From UBA737 sp045642125 (GTDB taxonomy: Bacteria > Bacillota > Clostridia > Oscillospirales > Acutalibacteraceae): DNA of 64,000 nt. The notes beneath the pieces were generated by a model, which was given only the letters and a program-made list of their open reading frames with translations, was not told the DNA's origin and searched no databases. The DNA is taken from positions 42,261 through 106,260 of the forward strand of contig JAZUIE010000006.1 of assembly GCA_045642125.1 (NCBI GenBank), written 5' to 3'. Numbering within the stretch: position 1 is the stretch's first letter; each line of letters starts with the position of its first letter. Of the stretch, positions 52,542 through 61,504 are shown piece by piece. Both the position numbers and the translations under genes were made by a program.

Positions 52542-53159
52542 ATGAAAGTTTTAATGATTAACGGCAGTCCGCATGAAAACGGAAACACTTATATATCGCT
52601 TAAAGAAATCGAAAAGGTTTTCAGTGAAAACGGTATCGAAAGCGAGATAATAAACATAGGCAAGGACCAAATAAGGGGTTGCATTGCATGTGGCAGTTGT
52701 TCAAAAACGGGCAAATGCATTTTTGACGATAAGGTAAACCGGGCGGCAGATAAGCTTAAAAGCGCCGATGGCCTTATTGTTGCCACACCCGTTTACTATG
52801 CTTCGCCGAACGGCACTTTGCTATCTTTCCTTGACAGGCTGTTTATGAGCTCTAAATACGATAAGAGAATGAAAATAGGCGCTTCCGTTTCGGTTGCAAG
52901 GCGGGGCGGAACTACGGCGACCTTCGATGTTCTTAATAAGTATTTCACGATAAGCGGAATGCCCATAGCTTCGAGCCAATACTGGAACAGTGTTCACGGT
53001 GGCGGAATAGGTGAGGCTTTATCGGATGCCGAAGGTCTTCAAACCATGAGAACACTTGCAAACAACATGATATTTCTTATGCGTTCGGTAAGCTTAGGAA
53101 AAGAAAAATACGGTTTACCCGAACTTGAGCCAGTCGAAAGAACGAGCTTTATAAGATAA
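52542..53159 (+). CDS. NADPH-dependent FMN reductase-like / Fe-S flavoprotein
   Basis: 205 residues. The FMN phosphate loop NGSPHENGNTY opens the protein, CIACGSCSKTGKCIFDD (about 48-64) is a Cys-rich segment as in iron-sulfur flavoproteins, and TPVYYASPNGTLLSFLDRL is the flavin-binding PxYxxxxs region. It should be a flavodoxin-fold NAD(P)H oxidoreductase in the cytosol. Stands alone between its promoter and a terminator. Confidence 0.85.
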   Translation: MKVLMINGSPHENGNTYISLKEIEKVFSENGIESEIINIGKDQIRGCIACGSCSKTGKCIFDDKVNRAADKLKSADGLIVATPVYYASPNGTLLSFLDRLFMSSKYDKRMKIGASVSVARRGGTTATFDVLNKYFTISGMPIASSQYWNSVHGGGIGEALSDAEGLQTMRTLANNMIFLMRSVSLGKEKYGLPELEPVERTSFIR

Positions 53160-53163
53160 AATA

Positions 53164-53200
53164 ACACCGTGTACAATTTGTACACGGTGCTTTTATTTTT
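53164..53200. terminator. Intrinsic terminator after the flavoprotein gene
   Basis: GCACCGTGTACAA-type stem (CACCGTGTACAA / TTGTACACGGTG, one-base loop) followed by CTTTTATTTTTT on the plus strand. It also ends the convergent lipoprotein gene. Confidence 0.85.
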
Positions 53201-53592
53201 TACGGGTTACAAACTCCGCACGGTTTATACATAGAGTTAATAAGCTCATCTCTCGACTCGGTTTTGTAAAGATTAGTGTCTTTGATTTTTGCGGCGCAAT
53301 AACAGTTAGACTTATGAAAAATCTTACTGTTTTTGTTTGCAAAATATATACCGTCAAACGAGTCCGAATTTTTTGCTTTTGAAGATGCTGCGCTTTGTGT
53401 TTTTGTGTAAGTTTTACTTTCCGTTTCGGTATTGTCAATACCGTATAGGGCGATTAACTCGGCATTTTTGTCTTCAATAATAACATCGGTGTTTTCGGCT
53501 TTAACCTCGCTCTTTGCGGTTGTACCGCTTTTACACCCTATAAGAGATAAAATAAATAAAACGGTAAAACAAAGTATAATTATTCTTTTCAT
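53200..53592 (-). CDS. Lipoprotein with C-terminal Cys-rich Ada-like motif
   Basis: 130 residues. Signal with lipobox LSLIGC (Cys about 20), a Thr/Ser/Lys-rich spacer, and a C-terminal motif FHKSNCYCAAKIKDTN...PCGVCNP. This F-H-x-x-x-C...P-C-x-x-C-x-P arrangement is the small zinc-binding module found after nucleases and in competence-type lipoproteins. Its start overlaps the ATPase stop by 4 bases (ATGA), so the two are coupled. Confidence 0.7.
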   Translation of the reverse strand: MKRIIILCFTVLFILSLIGCKSGTTAKSEVKAENTDVIIEDKNAELIALYGIDNTETESKTYTKTQSAASSKAKNSDSFDGIYFANKNSKIFHKSNCYCAAKIKDTNLYKTESRDELINSMYKPCGVCNP

Positions 53593-56180
53593 TTTGTTGC
53601 CTTCTTAATAACTTTAAGAATTTCGCAAAACGGAATAATTGCAATAGCTAAAAGAAGCGAAATAAAGAAAGCTTTTGCGTTTAAGACGGTTAGTCCGAAT
53701 AGATATCCTGCCGGAGTTAATATAAGGAATAAAACGATAAACAGTATAAGAATTGAAGAAACGGTCATAAAACTGTCAAGAGAGAGTCTTGTAGAAATAA
53801 TCGATTTATAAGTTCTTATATTAAATGCATGGAAAATCTGCGACATAGCTAAAACTGCAAATACCATTGTCATTGCAACGGAAATTTGACCTATTGAATA
53901 TCCTACTGTGAAAGCAACAAGTGACATAGCGGTCATAAATAAAGCTTCAAGGGAAATATCAATTAAGGTTTTGTTATCGAAAAGTCTGCCCGAAAGGGAG
54001 TGACTGCGTTCGCTCATAACATTGTCTTCGGCTTTTTCGGTAGAGAGCGCAATAACGGGTGCGCAGTCGGTCAAAAGGTTTATCCAAAGAAGCTGAACGG
54101 CACTTAAAGGCGGTTTCTTAAAGATAATAAGTCCTAAAAGATAAACTAAAATTTCCGCAACATTACAGCTTAAAAGGAAAGCAACGGTTTTTTGAATGTT
54201 TGCAAAAAGTCCACGGCTTTCTTTGATTGCCGAAACGATAGAGCAAAAATAACTGTTCCTTATTATAATATCGGCGTTTCCACGGGCAACATCACTGCCG
54301 TTTTCACCCATATTGCAACCGATATCGGCGGCGGCGAGTGCTTGAATGTCCTTAAAGCCGTCACCCGTTACAGTTACGGTTTCACCCGACTTTTTAAGAG
54401 CATCAATTATTCTTATTTTGTCTTCGGGACAAATTCTCGCAAATACCGAATATTTTGAAATGTTATTATATAACTCTTCGTCAGACATTTCCGCAAGTTC
54501 TGCACCGGTTATAACTTTGGTGTCGTCCTTAAGAATGCCGACTCTTCTTGCAATTGCTCCTGCGGTAAGCGGGTTGTCACCCGTTATCATTATGGTTCTT
54601 ATACCTGCATTTTCGCAAGATTTAATGGCGGCAATTGTGTCGGTTCTCGGCTGGTCATCAATACCTAAAAGTCCTACAAAGTTTAGACCGCTTTCAACAA
54701 GCGAGAAAGACGGGTTTGCCGGAATTTCGTCAAGCGGCTTCATGGCAACTAAAACCACTCTGTACGCTTCTTTGGCAAATTCGTCATTTATTTTAAGAAT
54801 GTTTTCGGGGTTCGCTTCGGTTAAATATTCAACGAGCATTTCGGGAGCACCCTTAACTATCGCAACGGGTGTTCCGTTAATAACATTTATGCTTATTGTG
54901 GCTTTCTTAGAAAAGTCAAACGGAACAAATCCGACTCTCGGATATAAATTGCCGATTTCGGTTTCGTCAAGACCGCAATAGGATGTACAAGCCGATTTTA
55001 CCGCCGCTTCAGTCGGGTCGTCTTCTAATGTTGAACAAGCGGTTGCGAGTCTTAAAATCATATTGTTTTTTTCGTTAATAGGGGTATTGTCAAGCTCAAA
55101 AACAGCATCACCGTCAAATATTTTGGCGAGTTGCATACTGTTATGCGTAATAATTCCGGTTTTGTCGGCGCAAATAACAGTTGTTTTTCCGAGTGTTTCA
55201 AGAGCGCTGACTTTTTTTATTATTATTTCGTCTTTAATCATTCTTTCAATGCCTAATGCAACGGCAACTGTAGATATTGCCGGTAAACCTTCGGGAATAG
55301 CGGCAACGGCAAGAGCCATGGCGTTAAGCAAGGAAGTAATTGTTGTTGCGGCAAAGCCTAAGGTGTTAAAGTTTTGGATAACACCTATAAGAAAAACCAC
55401 AGCGCAAATTATTAAAATGATTATATTCGAAAGTTTAGCGGTTGAGTCGAGCTTTTCCTTAAACGGCATTGTTTCCTTACCGATTTGCTGTCCTATTGCA
55501 GAACTCTGACCTAATGTTGTAAATAAGCCCGTTTCAACAACAACGGCTTTTGCTGTACCGTAACTTACGGCGCAACCGGAATAAACCATATTTGTTCTCT
55601 TTGTAACGGGGGTAATGTCGTCTAAAATATCTTCGGCTTTCTTGTTAACCGGAATATCTTCACCCGACAAAACATATTCGTTACAGGCAAAATTATTTGC
55701 TTCAATTATTCTTGCATCGGCGGTTATATAGTCGCCCTCTTTAAGAAGAATAATATCACCGGGCACTAAGTCTTCGGACGGAATTTGCTTTTTTATTCCG
55801 TCACGGATAACTAAAGCCGTAGGGTGAGCAATGCTTTTAAGCGCATTAAGTGCAAGTTCGCTTCTGTAAAGGTGATAGGCGCTTATTAGTGCATTAATTA
55901 CTACTATTAAAATGATTAAAAGCGGAGAGAAAATATCCGTTTTTTCATATACAATCGATATAATAAACGATAAAATTGCAATAATCGATAATGCATAAAC
56001 AAATTTGTTGTTAAGTTCACTTAAAAAATGCTTTTTATAAGACGGCTTTTCAATGTTTTTAATTGCATTTTTTCCGTACTTTTTAAGTCTTAGGTCGACA
56101 ACACCGTTTGCAAGACCGTTTTCGGAATTGCTTTCAAGTTCATTAACAACACTGTTAATGTCACTACTGTGCCAAATCAT
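53589..56180 (-). CDS. P-type cation ATPase (P2A-like) with altered motifs
   Basis: 863 residues, with the normal N-terminal helical part, about ten membrane segments and the PEGLPAISTVAVALG membrane motif of Ca2+-type pumps. Core motifs are altered: TGES is SGED (near 171), DKTGTLT is DKTGIIT (near 338, Asp kept), and GDGVNDAPAL is GDGFKDIQAL (near 605, both Asp kept). TGDNPLTA and ARICPEDK are normal. The Asp that is phosphorylated and the actuator Glu remain, so it may still work, perhaps with another ion or slower cycle. A divergent Ca2+ or Mn2+ exporter is the likely role. Confidence 0.85.
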   Translation of the reverse strand: MIWHSSDINSVVNELESNSENGLANGVVDLRLKKYGKNAIKNIEKPSYKKHFLSELNNKFVYALSIIAILSFIISIVYEKTDIFSPLLIILIVVINALISAYHLYRSELALNALKSIAHPTALVIRDGIKKQIPSEDLVPGDIILLKEGDYITADARIIEANNFACNEYVLSGEDIPVNKKAEDILDDITPVTKRTNMVYSGCAVSYGTAKAVVVETGLFTTLGQSSAIGQQIGKETMPFKEKLDSTAKLSNIIILIICAVVFLIGVIQNFNTLGFAATTITSLLNAMALAVAAIPEGLPAISTVAVALGIERMIKDEIIIKKVSALETLGKTTVICADKTGIITHNSMQLAKIFDGDAVFELDNTPINEKNNMILRLATACSTLEDDPTEAAVKSACTSYCGLDETEIGNLYPRVGFVPFDFSKKATISINVINGTPVAIVKGAPEMLVEYLTEANPENILKINDEFAKEAYRVVLVAMKPLDEIPANPSFSLVESGLNFVGLLGIDDQPRTDTIAAIKSCENAGIRTIMITGDNPLTAGAIARRVGILKDDTKVITGAELAEMSDEELYNNISKYSVFARICPEDKIRIIDALKKSGETVTVTGDGFKDIQALAAADIGCNMGENGSDVARGNADIIIRNSYFCSIVSAIKESRGLFANIQKTVAFLLSCNVAEILVYLLGLIIFKKPPLSAVQLLWINLLTDCAPVIALSTEKAEDNVMSERSHSLSGRLFDNKTLIDISLEALFMTAMSLVAFTVGYSIGQISVAMTMVFAVLAMSQIFHAFNIRTYKSIISTRLSLDSFMTVSSILILFIVLFLILTPAGYLFGLTVLNAKAFFISLLLAIAIIPFCEILKVIKKATK

Positions 56181-56194
56181 TAAATCACCTCAAA

Positions 56195-57631
56195 TTATAC
56201 ATTAAGCTTTGACTCAATATTTTCGGTATAAAGTCGGCTTAAAACAGGTTTAACTTCAGTCCTTAAAAATTCTTCAACCTGAGATACGCTTCTGCCGATA
56301 AACTGTTCGGGCTTTAGTGTTTTAAGTATTTCGTCTTTGTTAAGCGGAATATTATCGTCATTAGCAAGTAAATCAATAAGGTTGTTTTCTTTACCTTCTA
56401 ATTTAACTCTCTTCGCAGCAGTATGGGAATGAACACGAATGATTTCGTGTAATTCCTGACGGTCTTTGCCACGCTTTACGGCTTCCATCATAATGTTTTC
56501 GGTTGCCATAAAGGGTAATTTTTCGTTTACCCGTTTTGCGATAACCTTTTCATATACTACTAAATTGCTTGTTACATTTAAGTAGATATTGAGAATTGCA
56601 TCAACCGCCAAAAATGCTTCCGAAACGGATATGCGTTTATTCGCACTGTCGTCAAGTGTTCTTTCAAACCACTGTGTAGAAGAAGTAAAAGCAGTGTTTT
56701 GAAGGTCGCAAATAACATATCTTGATAATGCCGACATTCTTTCGCATCTCATGGGGTTGCGTTTGTACGGCATAGCAGAAGAGCCGATTTGGTCTTTGCC
56801 GAACGGTTCTTCCATTTCTTCAAATGACTGTAAAATTCTTAAATCGTTAGAGAATTTGTAAGCACTCTGCGCAATACCGCATAGTGCGGATAAAACAAAA
56901 TAGTCAACCTTTCTCGAATAGGTCTGTCCCGATACGGGAACGGTGGCGGCAAAGCCCATATTTTCGGCAATTAAACCGTCAAGCTTTTTAACCTTTTCTT
57001 CGTCACCGGAAAAAAGCTCCATAAAACTTGCCTGTGTGCCCGTTGTACCTTTCGAGCCTAAGAGCTTAAGGTCACTAAGTTGAAATTCGAGATTTTTAAT
57101 ATCGCTTAATAACTCATTTATCCAAAGTGTCGTTCTTTTTCCTACTGTCGTAAGCTGTGCAGGTTGAAGATGCGTGTAAGCAAGACAGGGGAGATCCTTA
57201 TACTTTTCTGCAAAATCGGAAAGGTTTTTAACAACGGCTGCCGCCTTTTTAAGAACGATTTCACCTGCGGTTTTCATAGCTATTATGTCCGCATTATCGC
57301 CAACATAACAACTTGTTGCGCCTAAATGTATAATCGGTTTTGCGTTAGGGCACTGAACACCGTAGGCATAAACATGGCTCATAACATCGTGGCGCACCTG
57401 TTTTTCACGCTCTTCGGCGACATCATAGTTAATATCATCGGCGTATTTTTCGAGCTCTTCAATTTGCTCTTCTGTTATGTTAAGTCCGAGCTCTTTTTCC
57501 GCTTTTGCAAGAGCAATCCATAACTTTCTCCAAGTTTTGAACTTAAAGTCGTTAGAAAAGATATATTGCATTTCGGCACTCGCATACCGTGTGCTTAAAG
57601 GCGAAATATATGAATCTCTGTTTAAGGCCAT
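56195..57631 (-). CDS. purB: Adenylosuccinate lyase
   Basis: 478 residues. The fumarase/aspartase superfamily signature SSAMPYKRNPMRCE (about 285-298) holds the catalytic Ser loop. HDVMSHVYAYG and LGATSCYVGDN give the other active-site His and Thr/Ser regions. The enzyme splits SAICAR and adenylosuccinate in purine synthesis. Its own promoter lies at 57679-57707, and GAGGT precedes the ATG. It may be transcribed with the ATPase gene, 14 bases downstream. Confidence 0.95.
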   Translation of the reverse strand: MALNRDSYISPLSTRYASAEMQYIFSNDFKFKTWRKLWIALAKAEKELGLNITEEQIEELEKYADDINYDVAEEREKQVRHDVMSHVYAYGVQCPNAKPIIHLGATSCYVGDNADIIAMKTAGEIVLKKAAAVVKNLSDFAEKYKDLPCLAYTHLQPAQLTTVGKRTTLWINELLSDIKNLEFQLSDLKLLGSKGTTGTQASFMELFSGDEEKVKKLDGLIAENMGFAATVPVSGQTYSRKVDYFVLSALCGIAQSAYKFSNDLRILQSFEEMEEPFGKDQIGSSAMPYKRNPMRCERMSALSRYVICDLQNTAFTSSTQWFERTLDDSANKRISVSEAFLAVDAILNIYLNVTSNLVVYEKVIAKRVNEKLPFMATENIMMEAVKRGKDRQELHEIIRVHSHTAAKRVKLEGKENNLIDLLANDDNIPLNKDEILKTLKPEQFIGRSVSQVEEFLRTEVKPVLSRLYTENIESKLNV

Positions 57632-57678
57632 TTTAACTACCTCACAATAAATAAATTAATAGATAAAAACACCTATAC

Positions 57679-57707
57679 ATTTTACCATTTTTAAGCATTT
57701 TTGTCAA
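57679..57707 (-). promoter_or_regulatory. Predicted purB promoter
   Basis: On the minus strand TTGACA (57707-57702), exactly 17 bases, TAAAAT (57684-57679), 47 bases before the purB start. Confidence 0.78.
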
Positions 57708-57728
57708 ATGTCATTATATTGGAAAACA

Positions 57729-57756
57729 CAAAAAAGCGGCCACTTAAAAAGTGACC
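57729..57756 (-). terminator. Intrinsic terminator after the transporter gene
   Basis: On the minus strand GGTCACTT / AAGTGGCC hairpin followed by GCTTTTTTG. Confidence 0.75.
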
Positions 57757-57762
57757 GATTTT

Positions 57763-58659
57763 TTACTTATTATTAAACACATTCACTCCCAAAACTCCTA
57801 AGATAATGGGGATACAAAGTATTATTTCCCAAACAGAGAAGCTTTCTTTCAGTATGAATATACCGGCAAAAAGCGATACTACCGTAATAATGCTTGAAAA
57901 TGAAGACGAGCAAACCGCCGGAATGTGTGTTGTAGAGTAATTGTAAAGTAAAAATGCAAAAACCGAAGAGATTATGGCAAGATAGATAATCGAAGTAATA
58001 AAATCTAAGGAAGAAAAAGCGATTTTTATTTCGGTTATGTAATCTTTTCCGAGCACTCCGGCTGCTATTGAGTTAAAGCCTATAAAAGCCGTAAGGAACA
58101 TAAAGTAGGTCCGTTCAAACGGTGTAAAGGAAGAAGAAATGTTACGGCTTAGTATGTTAAATGCAACAGCGCAAATAACGGCTCCTATCAAAAGGACAAC
58201 TCCTAAAGTTTTGTTTTTTGCGCCGTCATTTGAAAGAAAACTGATAAGGCAAACACCTAAAATGGAAACAAAGGTACATATTCTTTGCAAATTATTTGGC
58301 TTTTCGGTTGAAAATACTGACGAATAAAGCAAAACACCTACGGGAACGAGAGAAATTATAATTCCCGATAAAGCGGAAGAAACATTATTAATTCCGTAAA
58401 GTTCTAAAATAAAGTAAAAAAGCGGTTGCGCAAGACTCATTAACAAAAGCTTTTTAAGAGGCTTTCCTTTTAGATTTATTTTTATAAGTCCCGTTATAAC
58501 AAGTAGGTTAAGTACCAAAAAAGCAACGGTAAAACGAGCCGCCAAAATTATTAGCGGGTGAGCAACCGACAAAGCTATCTTTGAAAAAATAAAACTGAAA
58601 CCGAAAATAACATTTGCAAAAAGTGCCGCAAATATCCCTGAAATTTGTTTTGAATTCAT
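57763..58659 (-). CDS. EamA/DMT-family transporter
   Basis: 298 residues from ATG 58659, with GGAG upstream; a TTG at 58671 would overlap that site. Ten hydrophobic segments in two EamA halves (first GIFAALFANVIFGFSFIFSKI, second GVVLLIGAVICAVAFNILSRN). Exports or imports a small metabolite; substrate unknown. Single gene. Confidence 0.88.
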   Translation of the reverse strand: MNSKQISGIFAALFANVIFGFSFIFSKIALSVAHPLIILAARFTVAFLVLNLLVITGLIKINLKGKPLKKLLLMSLAQPLFYFILELYGINNVSSALSGIIISLVPVGVLLYSSVFSTEKPNNLQRICTFVSILGVCLISFLSNDGAKNKTLGVVLLIGAVICAVAFNILSRNISSSFTPFERTYFMFLTAFIGFNSIAAGVLGKDYITEIKIAFSSLDFITSIIYLAIISSVFAFLLYNYSTTHIPAVCSSSFSSIITVVSLFAGIFILKESFSVWEIILCIPIILGVLGVNVFNNK

Positions 58660-58808
58660 AAATTTCTCCAATTTTTATTACTTGTTTAAGTTACCATTAT
58701 TAAAGCAGTTTGTCAAGATTCCGCCATGACATTTGTGCAGTTGTTGACAAAAGTCCATATAAATAATAAAATAGATGTGAAATAATAAAAGCAAACAGAG
58801 GGGATAAA

Positions 58809-59954
58809 ATGATTGAAGGGTTAAATAAAACAGATTGTACCGGGTGTCATGCATGTTTTTGTGTCTGTCCTGTAGACGCAATAAATATGGACACTGATGA
58901 AAAGGGCTTTTTATATCCTCTTGTAAACAAAGATATTTGCATAAATTGCGGTCTTTGTCAAAAAAATTGTCCTGTCATAAATCAAATAAAAACATCTAAT
59001 GAACCCGTAGCCTACGCTGTTTATAACAACGATGAAAAAACAAGGGTCAATAGTTCCTCGGGTGGTGTTTTTTCGCTTTTGGCAGAGAAAATTATTGATT
59101 GCGGCGGAGTCGTTTACGGTGCGGTCTTTGACGAAAATTTTAATGTATTTCATCAAAGAACAGATAAAAAATCAGGCATAGAATTTATGAGAACGTCTAA
59201 GTATGTTCAGAGTAAAATCGGCAATACATATCGTTTGGCAAAAAAAGATTTAGATGAAAACCGTACCGTTTTGTTTACGGGCACTCCGTGTCAAATTAAC
59301 GGACTATTGTCTTTTCTTGACAATAAGCCGTATAAAAATCTTTATACCCAAGATATCATTTGTCACGGTGTTCCATCAAGCAAAGTTTGGCAAAAGTATT
59401 TGGATTACAGAAGAAAAAAAGATAAAAAAACAATTACTTCCATAAATTTCAGAGCGAAAGCCCCCAGTTGGAAAGGATATAATATTAACATTAAATACGA
59501 TAACGGTGAATATATGTGTATGCGAAGAAAAGATTATTATATGCTGCCGTTTATCTATAATTTTATATTAAGAGATTCTTGTTATGACTGTAAGTTTAGA
59601 ACTATGAAAAGGGCGTCCGACTTAACATTAGCCGATTTTTGGGGTGTAGATAAAGAAATTCCGGAGTTATTTGACGATAAGGGTACATCGTTCGTATTGG
59701 TTAATTCAAAAAAAGGTCAAGAGCTTTTTGACGGAATAAAATCTGAGACAACGTATATAAAGACCACTCCCGAAACCGGAATAAAACATAATAAACCTTG
59801 CATAGACTCACCAAAAATGCCGGATACACGAGAAGATATTTTCAAGAATATCGATAAAATGAGTTATGAAAGACTAATTAAAAAATATGTAGTGAAATAT
59901 ACTTTCCCCTTAAGGAAAAAACTCATTAAAAAAATAAAAAATATTATTAATTGA
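58809..59954 (+). CDS. Coenzyme F420 hydrogenase beta-subunit-like Fe-S protein
   Basis: 381 residues. Two 4Fe-4S clusters at the front (CTGCHACFCVCPVDAI, CINCGLCQKNCPV), then an FrhB N- and C-domain (SSSGGVFSLLAEKII, GTPCQINGL, CHGVPSSKVWQKYL, DCKFRTMKRASDLTLADFWG). In Firmicutes such proteins sit in surface-polysaccharide clusters with pyruvyl transferases, though their role is not settled. No F420 genes are near. It is divergent from the transporter gene, with AGAGGGG before the ATG. Confidence 0.85.
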   Translation: MIEGLNKTDCTGCHACFCVCPVDAINMDTDEKGFLYPLVNKDICINCGLCQKNCPVINQIKTSNEPVAYAVYNNDEKTRVNSSSGGVFSLLAEKIIDCGGVVYGAVFDENFNVFHQRTDKKSGIEFMRTSKYVQSKIGNTYRLAKKDLDENRTVLFTGTPCQINGLLSFLDNKPYKNLYTQDIICHGVPSSKVWQKYLDYRRKKDKKTITSINFRAKAPSWKGYNINIKYDNGEYMCMRRKDYYMLPFIYNFILRDSCYDCKFRTMKRASDLTLADFWGVDKEIPELFDDKGTSFVLVNSKKGQELFDGIKSETTYIKTTPETGIKHNKPCIDSPKMPDTREDIFKNIDKMSYERLIKKYVVKYTFPLRKKLIKKIKNIIN

Positions 59955-59955
59955 A

Positions 59956-59995
59956 AAAAGCGGTTACATAATTTTATGTAACCGCTTTTTTTGCC
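59956..59995 (+). terminator. Intrinsic terminator after the FrhB-like gene
   Basis: AAAGCGGTTACATAA / TATGTAACCGCTTT stem with a 3-base loop, then TTTTTTT. Confidence 0.88.
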
Positions 59996-60073
59996 TCTAA
60001 TGAATACTTTTTAATTTTTTCTTCGCTAAAAGCCGTAATATCCATTTTTAGTTCTTTTTTTCGTTTTATTAAA

Positions 60074-61504
60074 TTAATCGTGTAAATTGTCTTTTCTTAT
60101 AGAAGCCGCATATTCTTTAATTTTTTGGTCGTCTCTTTTTTGCGATGAATTTAAGGGGAATGCATCCATAAAAATTATTTGTTTCGGGTGAGCAAATTTA
60201 GGCAGAACAGATTTAATTTTCTCTTCACTCGCTTTTCCTACAACCGCCAAGCCGACTGACTCACCGTGAGTATCAGAGGGGACGGCAAAGGCGTAAGCCT
60301 CTTTAATATCGGGCAATTTAAGGACGGCTTTTTCGACATCTTCAGAGCATATTTTTTCACCGCTGTGATTTATAACATTCGATATTCTGCCCTTAATATA
60401 TAATTTATTATCTTTAATAAGTCCTAAATCGCCGGTCATATAATATTTTTCTTTAATAGATACAGCTTTTGTTTTTGTATTTACAAGTATTTTTCCGCAA
60501 CCGTCACTGTCGGCATCTTCTATTTTAACATCTGCATGAACTGAGATTTCACCTGCAAAGCCATCGGTAATTTCTTCGGGTGTATATAATCGGGAGTTTT
60601 TGTTTGCGTTTATAAGAATTTTACCGAGTAGATTATACAAAAAGCTGTTTGACGGGTTTTCGCAAATAAAAGAAGTTACTGCTCCGACTTCGGTAGTGCC
60701 GTAAGAAGAATACAAAAACTTAAAACTTTTGTATTTCGTGAGTTGCTTTAATACATGGGGATATACTTTTTCTCCGAGTGCAAGGACAAAATGGGGAATA
60801 TAAGTTTTTTCGTTGTTGCATAGAATAATTCGGTGTAACATAGTTGATGTACCTATAAATAGTAAAGGTTCGTTATCTAGAAGTGCTTTTTTTACTTTTA
60901 CAGGGTTAAACGAGTCTATAGTGATTTCCAAGAAACTTATTCCCAAAAGGCAATAGACCAAAGCGAAAGAACCGGTGTTATGATACCAAGGGGAAGTATT
61001 GAACACTGTAATTTTTTTAAGTTTAAAAGCAAACTTGAAAAAATTAAAGAGCAGTTCGTTTGCATAATGTGATAAGGAATTTTCAATAAGTTTTCTTTCA
61101 CCGCTTGTTCCTGATGTGAACATAACAATTGCCGTTTCGTTTTTTCCCCAGTCATAATCGGTAAACTCTCCGTCAACAAGTTCTATTTCGGATAATTTAA
61201 TACCGGTTTGACCTTTGATATGTTTGTTTGTATCGTCATATATTTCGACACAGCCGTCCGGAAGTGTAACTTCGGTGCCAATGGGGATAAGCAACACCTT
61301 GACACCCACACGCAAAGCACCTGTAAAGGCATATAAAAACTCAGGTCTGTTGCCCATACAAATACCTAAAAAACTAATATTATTCTTCTTTATCCAAGCG
61401 CCCCAACGGGTGCTCTCGTTATAAAGCATATTCCAAGTAACCGTAATATCACGGTCCGGAAAAAACTTTATTGCCTTGTCGTTTCTTTTGAGTTTAAGCT
61501 GCAT
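60074..61504 (-). CDS. AMP-dependent acyl/aryl-CoA synthetase-like enzyme
   Basis: 476 residues of the class I adenylate-forming family: MFTSGTSGERKLIE (P-loop, near 128), YSSYGTTEVGA (A5), YMTGDLGLIKDNKLYIKGR (A7/A8 hinge) and the C-terminal Lys loop NSSQKRDDQKI. It activates a carboxylic acid by adenylation. The identity of the acid is unknown; it is somewhat short against 500-550 for long-chain ligases. The upstream acyltransferase gene overlaps it by 11 bases, so the acid may be attached to a glycan or lipid. Confidence 0.85.
   Translation of the reverse strand: MQLKLKRNDKAIKFFPDRDITVTWNMLYNESTRWGAWIKKNNISFLGICMGNRPEFLYAFTGALRVGVKVLLIPIGTEVTLPDGCVEIYDDTNKHIKGQTGIKLSEIELVDGEFTDYDWGKNETAIVMFTSGTSGERKLIENSLSHYANELLFNFFKFAFKLKKITVFNTSPWYHNTGSFALVYCLLGISFLEITIDSFNPVKVKKALLDNEPLLFIGTSTMLHRIILCNNEKTYIPHFVLALGEKVYPHVLKQLTKYKSFKFLYSSYGTTEVGAVTSFICENPSNSFLYNLLGKILINANKNSRLYTPEEITDGFAGEISVHADVKIEDADSDGCGKILVNTKTKAVSIKEKYYMTGDLGLIKDNKLYIKGRISNVINHSGEKICSEDVEKAVLKLPDIKEAYAFAVPSDTHGESVGLAVVGKASEEKIKSVLPKFAHPKQIIFMDAFPLNSSQKRDDQKIKEYAASIRKDNLHD

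Noticed and set aside
54192..55509. Plus-strand frames opposite the P-type ATPase
   Set aside because: Antisense of an intact 863-residue gene; low-complexity Ser/Ile/Pro content.
59974..60045. 23-codon minus-strand frame MDITAFSEEKIKKYS...
   Set aside because: It runs into the terminator of the convergent gene and has only a weak ribosome site; could be a relic but cannot be supported.
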